DNA from: a virus
Virus record (IMG/VR): IMGVR_UViG_3300018049_001840
Span: 1-41,518 of that record
Direction: 5' to 3' (one strand)
Length of the DNA: 41,518 bases
Shown: piece after piece, positions 1 to 6,052 of the stretch
Numbering within the stretch: position 1 is the first letter of the stretch
Layout: every line of letters begins with the position of its first letter
The notes under the pieces: model-generated
Database searches by the model: none
The model's input: the letters and a program-made list of their open reading frames with translations, nothing else
Told to the model about the DNA's origin: nothing
Position numbers and translations under genes: made by a program

Positions 1-16
1 AGACGAGGAGGCATCT

Positions 17-526
17 ATGATCTTACAGTTTCTTGAAAAATTAGGACGTAAAAGAGTTATTACAGACAGAGACGGAAAGGTACCTTACCTTATCCGTTAT
101 TATCTGTTTTTAAAAGAACGCAAGAACTTTCCTTTTAATATTACACTACACAAAGTTCTTGTAAGTGACGAACCTACACTACATGATCATCCATGGGGTT
201 ATGCTACACTTATTTTAAAAGGCGGTTACTGGGAACACATTCCGTTAATTAATCACACAACCGGTGGTGTTGTAGGTAGTACTAAAGTATGGCGAGGTCC
301 TGGTCATTTTAGAATTCGAGGACCAAAAGATTTACATTGGCTGGAGTTAGCAAAAGATGAAAACGGTAATGAAATACCTTGTTGGAGTTTATTCTTCATG
401 GGCAAAAAGAAACAAGAATGGGGCTTTATGCCTTGGCACAACGGTAACACGATTGAAGAACGTGGTTATAAGTGGGTCCACAACGAGGAGTATCTCGCAA
501 GAGGCGCCAAAGTGGACAATTCATGA
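17..526 (+). CDS. cupin-fold protein, phage accessory
   Basis: A 169-residue protein with a cupin-like metal-site signature. The first motif is LHDHPWGYATLILKGGYWE (HxH followed by a Gly-rich strand and a Glu) at about residues 56-74, and a second His lies in GPKDLHWLEL near residue 107. Cupins are small beta-barrels used as isomerases, dioxygenases or sugar/ligand-binding proteins; which applies here cannot be told. The ATG start is supported by a strong GAGGAGG at 5-11. It is the first complete gene in the window. The reading frame ends shortly before the phosphoribosyltransferase gene, and the next 60 bp look coding in the +1 frame, so the C-terminus may be longer than annotated. Confidence 0.7.
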   Translation: MILQFLEKLGRKRVITDRDGKVPYLIRYYLFLKERKNFPFNITLHKVLVSDEPTLHDHPWGYATLILKGGYWEHIPLINHTTGGVVGSTKVWRGPGHFRIRGPKDLHWLELAKDENGNEIPCWSLFFMGKKKQEWGFMPWHNGNTIEERGYKWVHNEEYLARGAKVDNS

Positions 527-590
527 TTATTACGACTATCTTGTCGGTGAAGTAGATGAGAAAGGCGTACCAATTGGAGACAAAAAGTGA
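483..590 (+). other. coding-like segment in +1 frame, no normal start
   Basis: The +1 frame relative to the cupin gene is open and protein-like up to a TGA at 588-590, reading WTIHDYYDYLVGEVDEKGV and ending in PIGDKK. There is no ATG, GTG or TTG in this frame between 483 and the stop. Its TGA overlaps the GTG start of the next gene in a GTGA arrangement, which is how translationally coupled genes in this arm are joined. It could be a cupin C-terminal extension reached by a +1 shift or lost through a one-base sequence error, or a micro-ORF with an ATT/ATC start. The longer frame from 357 overlaps the cupin gene and is not credible as a separate gene. Confidence 0.4.
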
Positions 591-1126
591 ATATTAAAAA
601 GAAATATTATAGTTGGCAAGATGTAGAACGTATGTGCGTTAGCATTGTAAATCAAATGTATAAAGACAATTGGCGTCCTGATTACATTGTAGGCATTACA
701 CGTGGCGGCAATGTTCCTGCTACTATTATTTCAAATATGACTGGCATTCGTTGTGAAGCACTTAAGGTAGCACTACGTGATGACACAAGCCATTTAGAAA
801 GCAATGCCTGGATGAGTGAAGATGCTTTTGGTTATGATGACGGTAAGATCGCAACTGGCGGCCCTACTGCTAAAAAAATTCTTATTGTAGACGATATCAA
901 CGATACTGGTTCTACGTTTAACTGGATCAAACAAGATTGGCAAGCAAGTTGCTTACCTAATGATCCTAAATGGGATAAAGTATGGGGTAATAATGTTCGG
1001 TTCGCAGTACTAACGGAAAACCTAAGCAGTGAGTTTGACGGTGTGTCATACTCTTGTGATGAAGTAAACAAGGCAGAAGAGGATGTATGGTTGGTTTATC
1101 CTTGGGAAACCGTAGGAGAATATTAA
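587..1126 (+). CDS. purine-type phosphoribosyltransferase
   Basis: A 179-residue type I PRTase. The PRPP-binding motif ILIVDDINDTGST is at residues 98-110, preceded by the beta1 loop GITRGG (36-41). The C-terminal VWLVYPWE resembles the hood end of xanthine/hypoxanthine PRTases, so transfer of ribose-5-phosphate from PRPP to a purine base is the likeliest reaction, but the base is not certain. The GTG start at 587 has GGAGA six bases upstream and overlaps the preceding TGA. It belongs to the rightward nucleotide/stress gene run, followed one base later by glutathione peroxidase. Purine salvage would fit nucleotide supply during phage replication (inference). Confidence 0.85.
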   Translation: MNIKKKYYSWQDVERMCVSIVNQMYKDNWRPDYIVGITRGGNVPATIISNMTGIRCEALKVALRDDTSHLESNAWMSEDAFGYDDGKIATGGPTAKKILIVDDINDTGSTFNWIKQDWQASCLPNDPKWDKVWGNNVRFAVLTENLSSEFDGVSYSCDEVNKAEEDVWLVYPWETVGEY

Positions 1127-1127
1127 T

Positions 1128-1610
1128 ATGAGTTTAGAAGAATTTAAAAAAGAAACAGATCAACCAACTACGGTTGTAGATTATAATGGAACTCTTTTTT
1201 CTGATTATGATTATAATGTTGCTTTAGTTGTGAATACAGCAAGTGAATGTGGTTTTACAAAACAGTATAAACAATTACAAGAGCTATACGAAAAATATAA
1301 AGATTTAGGATTAGTTGTTATAGCACAACCTTCAAATCAGTTTGGTGCGCAAGAACCAGGAACAGACGATCAAATTAAACAATTTTGTTCTAGTAACTTT
1401 GGTGTTACATTTCCTATTTTGCCTAAGGCAGATGTAAAAGGAGAGAACGCTACACAGGAATTTAAAGAACTTTTTAATACTACTGGACAAAAACCGAAAT
1501 GGAATTTTCACAAATATCTTATTTGTAAAAAGAATAATTCAATACATAGTATGAGTCATTTTACAAATATTGATGAAAAATTTCATGAAATTATAGAACA
1601 AAATTTATGA
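1128..1610 (+). CDS. glutathione peroxidase, Cys type
   Basis: A 160-residue glutathione peroxidase fold. The peroxidatic motif NTASECGFT places Cys41. PSNQFGAQEPG supplies Gln71, and KWNFHKYL supplies Trp125/Asn126, completing the Cys-Gln-Trp-Asn tetrad. Family members usually read PCNQFG; here the Cys is Ser69. Cys87 in QFCSSNFGVTFP aligns with the resolving Cys of thioredoxin-dependent GPx enzymes, so reduction by thioredoxin or glutaredoxin rather than glutathione is likely (family-based inference). It would reduce hydrogen or lipid peroxides in the infected cell. The ATG has AGGAG nine bases upstream. It ends in an ATGA overlap with a 51-aa ORF. Peroxide defence is an auxiliary metabolic function for a phage. 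Confidence 0.9.
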   Translation: MSLEEFKKETDQPTTVVDYNGTLFSDYDYNVALVVNTASECGFTKQYKQLQELYEKYKDLGLVVIAQPSNQFGAQEPGTDDQIKQFCSSNFGVTFPILPKADVKGENATQEFKELFNTTGQKPKWNFHKYLICKKNNSIHSMSHFTNIDEKFHEIIEQNL

Positions 1611-1762
1611 TAACTGAACAAGAAGTAAGAGCTGAATACAGACAAATGAGGAAAAATGATCCGGCGTTTGCTGAATGTTGGCCAGATACCGATAGACAGT
1701 TTTACGAATGGTGTTCACAGTATTTAGATTACCAACACATAAAGGCTAAAGACGATGCGTGA
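1607..1762 (+). CDS. small unknown protein, 51 aa
   Basis: A short ORF starting MITEQEVRAEYRQMRKND and ending HIKAKDDA. Its ATG overlaps the stop of the glutathione peroxidase gene (ATGA at 1607-1610), and its own end overlaps the start of the DNA glycosylase gene at 1755. It fills a gap that would otherwise be 144 bp in an arm with almost no intergenic space, which is the main argument that it is real. The peptide is acidic and aromatic-rich (AECWPDTDRQFYEWCSQYL), probably helical. No family is recognised. Confidence 0.65.
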   Translation: MITEQEVRAEYRQMRKNDPAFAECWPDTDRQFYEWCSQYLDYQHIKAKDDA

Positions 1763-2147
1763 TGATTTAATGGTACAACAACAAGTAGACAACGTATGGC
1801 AACATATGGTTGGTGTTATTTGCCTTAACTTAACTAATCGTAAACAAGTTAAAGCAGTGCTACCTAAGTTCTTTGCTAAGTGGCCTACACACTCAAGTTT
1901 ACTACACGCAACACGTTCAGAGATTGAAGAAGTAATTGCTCCTCTCGGTATGCGACACGTTCGAGCAGAAAGACTATATCGAATGAGCGAACAGTTTAAA
2001 GATTGGGATGGTAAAGATGCTACACAACTATACGGTATTGGTAAGTACGGTTCTGACAGTTATAGACTTTTTTATAAAAATGAAATACCTGAGAACGTAG
2101 GCGACCACGAACTTAAACGTTATATAAAGGAAGAATTACATGTCTAA
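1755..2147 (+). CDS. HhH-GPD DNA glycosylase, MBD4/EndoIII-like
   Basis: A 130-residue minimal HhH-GPD domain. The helix-hairpin-helix is LYGIGKYGSDSYRLF at residues 92-106, and Asp117 in VGDHELKRY occupies the catalytic Asp position. The segment IAPLGMRHVRAERLYRMS and the ending GDHELKRY closely resemble the glycosylase domain of MBD4, a T/U:G mismatch glycosylase, more than classic Nth. No Cys cluster for an iron-sulfur centre follows, unlike Nth/MutY. The likely job is base excision of uracil or thymine from mispairs, or of another damaged or modified base. It is shorter than cellular homologues, which usually exceed 200 residues. It overlaps both neighbours. Confidence 0.8.
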   Translation: MRDDLMVQQQVDNVWQHMVGVICLNLTNRKQVKAVLPKFFAKWPTHSSLLHATRSEIEEVIAPLGMRHVRAERLYRMSEQFKDWDGKDATQLYGIGKYGSDSYRLFYKNEIPENVGDHELKRYIKEELHV

Positions 2148-2391
2148 TAATATGATTGATCAAATGGTTACCGTACACTGTACAGACAATGACAAAGAAA
2201 CTAACGGATATATCATAAACGTTAACCTTGAAAAGTCGTTAGACGTAAGTATGAATACAGTGAAAGTACATTTCATTTATGAAGCAAAACACAAACACTA
2301 TGTTGGAAGAATGGCAGGTTACGAGTTTACAGTTAAAGCAAGTGACTTACCAGATGATCCTACAATTAGACCTTTTAGGAGATCACGCTAA
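2140..2391 (+). CDS. unknown small protein, 83 aa
   Basis: An 83-residue protein of unknown function, beginning MSNNMIDQMVTVHCTDNDKE and ending in a basic RPFRRSR tail. It looks like a small beta-rich domain (alternating hydrophobics in VNLEKSLDV and VKVHFIYEA). It overlaps the glycosylase gene by 8 bp with AAGGAAG upstream of the ATG, and its stop overlaps the start of the HIT gene (TAATG). This tight coupling places it in the same transcript as the DNA glycosylase and HIT hydrolase. No motif supports a specific role. Confidence 0.75.
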   Translation: MSNNMIDQMVTVHCTDNDKETNGYIINVNLEKSLDVSMNTVKVHFIYEAKHKHYVGRMAGYEFTVKASDLPDDPTIRPFRRSR

Positions 2392-2759
2392 TGGATTTTA
2401 AAGATGTTCCTTGGAAAGAAGTAGTAATTGATACTAGAGACTTTGTAGTATTCAAAGACGGATTTCCTGTAACAGAAGGACATTTATTATTCGTTCCTAA
2501 AATTGAGGACTGGGACAGTCTTGCTAAATGTTATAAAGCCGCGTATGCCTGGGGCTACGATTGGGTACAAAAAGGTATTTGTGATTCTTATAACATTGGA
2601 CAAAATGTAGGGGAAGAAGCAGGCCAAACTGTTATGTGGCCGCATGTACATCTTATACCAAGACGTAAAGGTGACATGGAAGATCCACGTGGCGGGGTAC
2701 GTCATGTAATACCAGAAAAAGGCAACTATAGAAAAGGAGATAGTAATGGCACTAGGTAG
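2391..2759 (+). CDS. HIT-family hydrolase
   Basis: A 122-residue histidine-triad protein. GHLLFVPK at residues 30-37, NIGQNVGEEAGQTV at 68-81 and HVHLIPRRKGD followed by DPRGGVRHVIPEK are family hallmarks. The triad itself reads WPHVHLIPRR: Trp83 takes the place of the first His, while His85 (the nucleophile position) and His87 remain. Cellular HIT enzymes hydrolyse nucleoside phosphoramidates, AMP-lysine or dinucleoside polyphosphates such as Ap4A; the phage substrate is unknown. It lies between two small unknowns, starting on the TAATG overlap at 2389-2393. Confidence 0.85.
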   Translation: MDFKDVPWKEVVIDTRDFVVFKDGFPVTEGHLLFVPKIEDWDSLAKCYKAAYAWGYDWVQKGICDSYNIGQNVGEEAGQTVMWPHVHLIPRRKGDMEDPRGGVRHVIPEKGNYRKGDSNGTR

Positions 2760-2964
2760 AGAATACAATCGTGAAAACATGATTGAAGCAATTAAACAAC
2801 ACGCAAAAGGACACATTGCCAAACACGCAATGAATGTTGAAGTGTATCTTAAGAATGCCTCAGGTGTAGGCGAACATCCTGATATACTAGAAGCAATTGA
2901 AAAAGAACTAAACATCATTGCTGAATATCACGATCAAATTGAAGTATTAGAGAAATATTTCTAA
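2746..2964 (+). CDS. small helical phage protein, 72 aa
   Basis: A 72-residue, probably all-helical protein: NRENMIEAIKQHAKGHIAKH followed by a long acidic amphipathic helix ending IEVLEKYF. It resembles small conserved proteins carried by T4-like marine phages, recognised by eye only. The ATG at 2746 has a perfect AAGGAG at 2734-2739 and overlaps the end of the HIT gene by 14 bp. The function is unknown. It ends one base before the first SGNH-like gene. Confidence 0.75.
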   Translation: MALGREYNRENMIEAIKQHAKGHIAKHAMNVEVYLKNASGVGEHPDILEAIEKELNIIAEYHDQIEVLEKYF

Positions 2965-2965
2965 T

Positions 2966-3790
2966 ATGGCAACTACGGTTTTTTTAGGTGATAGTCATAC
3001 ATGCGGGTATGATTCAATTCTAGGCAAAGTTGGTCCTGGAAGTTATTCTATTTGGAATGACAACAATTATGCCGAATTGTATGGCTTAGCCCATAATAAA
3101 AAAACTGCTATATATGCTGTTCCTGGTTCGTGTAATAGAGTATATCCGGACTGGTTAAAAAGCATGTTTGATCGTTATCCAGATGTAGACGAAGTCTTTG
3201 TTTTGCTTTCATCATGGAATAGATTTATGCTAGCCGGAAATAAAATGTTGTCACCGGAAGTTTTGCCAGTTGATCATTTTACAACCAAAGTTCAAGAAAA
3301 ACACAATGGACTTGTTGACATCTATCAAGATCAATTATTCAACGGAGATCGGTTTCAGCTTTATAATAAGCCACATCAAGGAGATTTTCAAAATATTCCT
3401 AGTGTAGGATTTGATAAAGATAATGCTCTAGTTGATCCAGATATAAGAAAAGATAATTTTATGAAAGTAAAATTATTCTTTGATTTAAACACACACTTAG
3501 AACAAAGAGACTTTTTTAAAGACATATATACAATGGATAGAATGTGTGCTGATAGAGCTTGTTCTTTATTCTTTTTTAATATGACTGATAGGATGAAGTT
3601 TCCTGAATCTTTTGAATTTTATGGAAAATTAAAAACAACAGTAGTAGCACCTATGACTGTTGAGTCTTATTTTAAAAAGAAGATGATTGATCATACAAAA
3701 TACTATACAAATGATAATGAACACTATAACCATACATATCACAGTTTAATTGCCGAGGATTATTTAGAATGGCTAAAGAACGACTGTTAA
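2966..3790 (+). CDS. SGNH-hydrolase-like protein 1
   Basis: A 274-residue protein beginning MATTVFLGDSHTCGYD, where GDSHT at residues 8-12 matches block I of SGNH/GDSL hydrolases with Ser10 as nucleophile. VFVLLSSWNRFM near residues 77-88 could be the block III region, and a His-rich EHYNHTYHS near the C-terminus (about 251-260) could supply the catalytic His. SGNH enzymes are esterases, lipases or polysaccharide O-(de)acetylases; the substrate here is unknown. No signal peptide is visible. The last 22 bp overlap the next SGNH-like gene. The catalytic triad is inferred, not proven. Confidence 0.65.
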   Translation: MATTVFLGDSHTCGYDSILGKVGPGSYSIWNDNNYAELYGLAHNKKTAIYAVPGSCNRVYPDWLKSMFDRYPDVDEVFVLLSSWNRFMLAGNKMLSPEVLPVDHFTTKVQEKHNGLVDIYQDQLFNGDRFQLYNKPHQGDFQNIPSVGFDKDNALVDPDIRKDNFMKVKLFFDLNTHLEQRDFFKDIYTMDRMCADRACSLFFFNMTDRMKFPESFEFYGKLKTTVVAPMTVESYFKKKMIDHTKYYTNDNEHYNHTYHSLIAEDYLEWLKNDC

Positions 3791-4389
3791 TTGTTGGAGA
3801 TAGTTTTGCTACACCATATCCTAACGACAGCAGTATTGGCTGGCCGTTGTTAGCTCGCGAACACTATAAAGTAACCAATTTAGCACAAGCAGGTGTTAGC
3901 GAATATAAAATTTTTAAACAATTAAAAAGCGTTTCTAATATAGGTCAATACGATTTTGTTGTTGTAGCACATACTAGTCCGTACAGAGTACATACTCGTA
4001 ATAGCATTCATAATACAGAATTACACAAAGATTGCGATTTATTGATGTCCGATGTAGAAGCAAAGACATTCACATTAGACCCGGCAATAAGATCAGCTAA
4101 AGGTTACTTTAAATATCATTTTGATCCAGATTACTATCAAGACGTTTATAATTTAATTAGAAAAGAAATTAATAATTTAACAAGATATGTTTCTACATTA
4201 CATATTGATCATTTTGATATGGCATTGCCATATGCTAAAGAAAAATATCGCCTTGACTTATCAAGTATGTGGCCTTATTATAAAGGTAGCATTAACCACT
4301 ACACAGAAGAAGGAAATCAAATTGTGTTTGCTAGAATTCAAGAAAGATTAAAGGATATAGAATGTGGAAATATTGGTGTAAAGCCATAG
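3769..4389 (+). CDS. SGNH-hydrolase-like protein 2
   Basis: A 206-residue protein with block I RLLIVGDSFATPYP (Ser12 nucleophile), block II NLAQAGVSEYKIF (the Gly) and a block V-like INHYTEEGNQIVF with His177. It is a second, more typical SGNH-fold protein directly downstream of and overlapping the first. The ATG at 3769 has GAGGA about nine bases upstream. The two proteins are too different for a recent duplication. Adjacent SGNH genes suggest a shared target such as O-acetylated surface glycans (inference). It overlaps the start of the 52-aa membrane peptide. Confidence 0.7.
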   Translation: MAKERLLIVGDSFATPYPNDSSIGWPLLAREHYKVTNLAQAGVSEYKIFKQLKSVSNIGQYDFVVVAHTSPYRVHTRNSIHNTELHKDCDLLMSDVEAKTFTLDPAIRSAKGYFKYHFDPDYYQDVYNLIRKEINNLTRYVSTLHIDHFDMALPYAKEKYRLDLSSMWPYYKGSINHYTEEGNQIVFARIQERLKDIECGNIGVKP

Positions 4390-4520
4390 GAAGTAAAGCA
4401 TACGACGATGACAGAAAAGCAGATAATGTTGCGATTATACGCTCTGTGTGGATTCTACTACACATTATTACTTGCCTTTTTATTATTATAGGCAACGGAA
4501 GAACATTAGGGATTTGGTAA
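4362..4520 (+). CDS. small single-span membrane protein, 52 aa
   Basis: A 52-residue ORF beginning MWKYWCKAIGSKAYDDD, followed by a hydrophobic span VWILLHIITCLFIIIG (about residues 29-44) and a short GRTLGIW tail. The Trp/Cys-rich N-terminus and single transmembrane segment resemble a small protein seen in T4-like marine phages. AAAGGA lies six bases before the ATG. It overlaps the end of the second SGNH-like gene by 28 bp and stops one base before the next start. The function is unknown; inner-membrane location is inferred. A reverse-strand ORF over the same bases is a shadow. Confidence 0.75.
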   Translation: MWKYWCKAIGSKAYDDDRKADNVAIIRSVWILLHIITCLFIIIGNGRTLGIW

Positions 4521-4521
4521 A

Positions 4522-4725
4522 ATGACAGATTATCCAAAAAAGACTGGCGAAAATAGTTGGACTATACAAGTTCAAGAAAATAATAAAACAAAAGAACTTT
4601 TTATAGAACTTCCACCCGATGCTCTAGCACAAGTAGGATGGGATATTGGTGATGATTTAATTTGGGAAGATCTTGGAAATGGATCTTGGTCAATAGCCAA
4701 AAAAGAACTTGACAAAAACAAATAA
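4522..4725 (+). CDS. AbrB/SpoVT-like small protein
   Basis: A 67-residue protein with FIELPPDALAQVGWDIGDDL and a following WEDLGNGSWSIAK. The pattern of a proline-containing strand, then LxxxGWxxGDxL, resembles the swapped-hairpin AbrB/MazE DNA-binding fold, so a small transcription factor or orphan antitoxin-like regulator is possible. No toxin gene adjoins it. The start directly follows the upstream TAA. The 3' end of this gene carries the -35 element of the promoter that serves queE. The assignment rests on the pattern only. Confidence 0.6.
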   Translation: MTDYPKKTGENSWTIQVQENNKTKELFIELPPDALAQVGWDIGDDLIWEDLGNGSWSIAKKELDKNK

Positions 4726-4737
4726 GAAAGGTATAAT
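4709..4737 (+). promoter_or_regulatory. perfect sigma70 consensus promoter before queE
   Basis: TTGACA at 4709-4714 and TATAAT at 4732-4737 are separated by exactly 17 bp, both consensus. The predicted transcription start is A4744, one base before the queE ATG at 4745, so the transcript would be essentially leaderless. The -35 hexamer lies in the last codons of the upstream AbrB-like gene. In T4-like phages, strong sigma70 promoters drive early genes. Confidence 0.8.
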
Positions 4738-4744
4738 ATATATA

Positions 4745-5659
4745 ATGACAATAGCAACTGATAAGAAATACTACTTCAGCGAAATCTTTCACAGTATTCA
4801 AGGTGAAGGACATTATACAGGTGTACCTACTGCTTGGATACGTTTCTTTTTGTGTAATCTACAGTGTAATGGTTTTGGACAGATTGATCCTACAAATCCA
4901 GATACTTATGAATTACCATTTGAAGATTATGATACAAGTCAAGTAAGTCGTGTTGAAGACTTACCTGTTTGGGAGAAAGGTTGCGATAGTTCTTACACAT
5001 GGAGTAAGAAGTTTAAACATTTGATGGGTCAAAAGACTGCTGTCGAACTAGCACATCAAATTATTGATACTATTAAAACAGATTCAAATCCAGAAGGTTT
5101 GTTTTTACATCCTGTGACAGGACAAAGACAGCACTTCTGTGTAACAGGTGGTGAGCCTTTGATGAAGCATGGACAAGAAGCATTCATTGGTATTATGCGT
5201 GAATTTAAACGTATGAATAATATGCCAGCCAGTGTTACATTTGAAACTAATGGAACACAAGCACTAACACAAGAATTTAAAGACTATTGGAATAAAGAAG
5301 CAGATGATGAAATTGAATTGTTCTTTAGTGTATCGCCTAAACTATGGAGTGTAGCAGGTGAAAAGGCAAAGAAAGCAATCAAGCCCGAAACAGTAGAAGA
5401 ATATTTTTGGTTGTCTGATAGAGGACAACTTAAATTTGTTGTAGGAAGTGAACAAGCTCAATGGGATGAGATGGAAGATGTTATCTCACAATTTAAAGCA
5501 CAAGGGGTTGATTATCCTGTTTGGGTAATGCCTGTTGGTGCTAGAGAAGAAGAACAAACAGAGACAGCAGGTGCTGTTGCTAAGATGGCATTCGAACGTG
5601 GATACAACGTAGCCGCAAGGGTACACGTATACCTGTTTGGTAATGCTATCGGAACATAA
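4745..5659 (+). CDS. queE: 7-carboxy-7-deazaguanine synthase, phage type
   Basis: A 304-residue radical SAM enzyme that would convert 6-carboxytetrahydropterin to CDG in 7-deazaguanine (preQ0) synthesis. The N-terminus FSEIFHSIQGEGHYTGVPTA is the QueE signature, and FCVTGGEPLM is the SAM-binding GGEP region. The cluster Cys residues read FLCNLQC (Cys37, Cys41), then a 38-residue insertion before GCDS (Cys80), which replaces the usual compact Cx3Cx2C. The ATG at 4745 is preferred over the in-frame TTG at 4709 because that TTG lies in the promoter and upstream gene. Only a weak AAGAAAGG (4724-4731) precedes it. No QueC, QueD, FolE or DNA transglycosylase gene is in the window. Confidence 0.85.
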   Translation: MTIATDKKYYFSEIFHSIQGEGHYTGVPTAWIRFFLCNLQCNGFGQIDPTNPDTYELPFEDYDTSQVSRVEDLPVWEKGCDSSYTWSKKFKHLMGQKTAVELAHQIIDTIKTDSNPEGLFLHPVTGQRQHFCVTGGEPLMKHGQEAFIGIMREFKRMNNMPASVTFETNGTQALTQEFKDYWNKEADDEIELFFSVSPKLWSVAGEKAKKAIKPETVEEYFWLSDRGQLKFVVGSEQAQWDEMEDVISQFKAQGVDYPVWVMPVGAREEEQTETAGAVAKMAFERGYNVAARVHVYLFGNAIGT

Positions 5660-5668
5660 GGATAAGTT

Positions 5669-6052
5669 ATGGATTTTATTAAAAAAATGTTTAAAAAAGA
5701 AGAGACTAAAAAAGGTAATAAGTCTCCGCAAGATGAACATCGCGAACTGTTAGAGAAGCAAAAGAAAGTAGCAACTAAAAAGAAAGAACCATGGGTTGCT
5801 GTACTTGATACACAAGTAAATCCAGAAAATATTAAAAATGGATTCTTTGAGCTTGACTGGAACGAGTATTTTGTGTTAAAATTAAGACAAGAAGGTTATG
5901 GATATGACGGTGATCCAGAAGAAGAAATCGTCGATCGTTGGTTTAAAGATCTTGCTCGTAATATTTTAGAAGAACAAGGACAAGATACAAAAGCTGACGC
6001 AGGGTTTATTAACGTAACAAAAATTGATAAGGGTAAGTCAGAAGTATCATGA
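5669..6052 (+). CDS. conserved phage protein, unknown
   Basis: A 127-residue protein. A very basic Lys/Glu-rich N-terminus (FIKKMFKKEETKKGNKSP) leads to a compact domain EPWVAVLDTQVNPENIKNG, then FELDWNEYFVLKLRQEGY and a C-terminal DRWFKDLARNILEEQ. This layout matches a conserved unknown of T4-like cyanophages, recognised by eye only. The ATG has TAAGGAT upstream, 9 bp after queE, and its stop overlaps the exonuclease start (ATGA). No enzymatic motif is seen. Confidence 0.75.
   Translation: MDFIKKMFKKEETKKGNKSPQDEHRELLEKQKKVATKKKEPWVAVLDTQVNPENIKNGFFELDWNEYFVLKLRQEGYGYDGDPEEEIVDRWFKDLARNILEEQGQDTKADAGFINVTKIDKGKSEVS

Noticed and set aside
4331-4537. Reverse-strand ORF of 68 codons
   Set aside because: It lies opposite the 52-aa membrane peptide and the end of the SGNH-like gene, which have ribosome sites and sensible protein sequence; the reverse frame has none.
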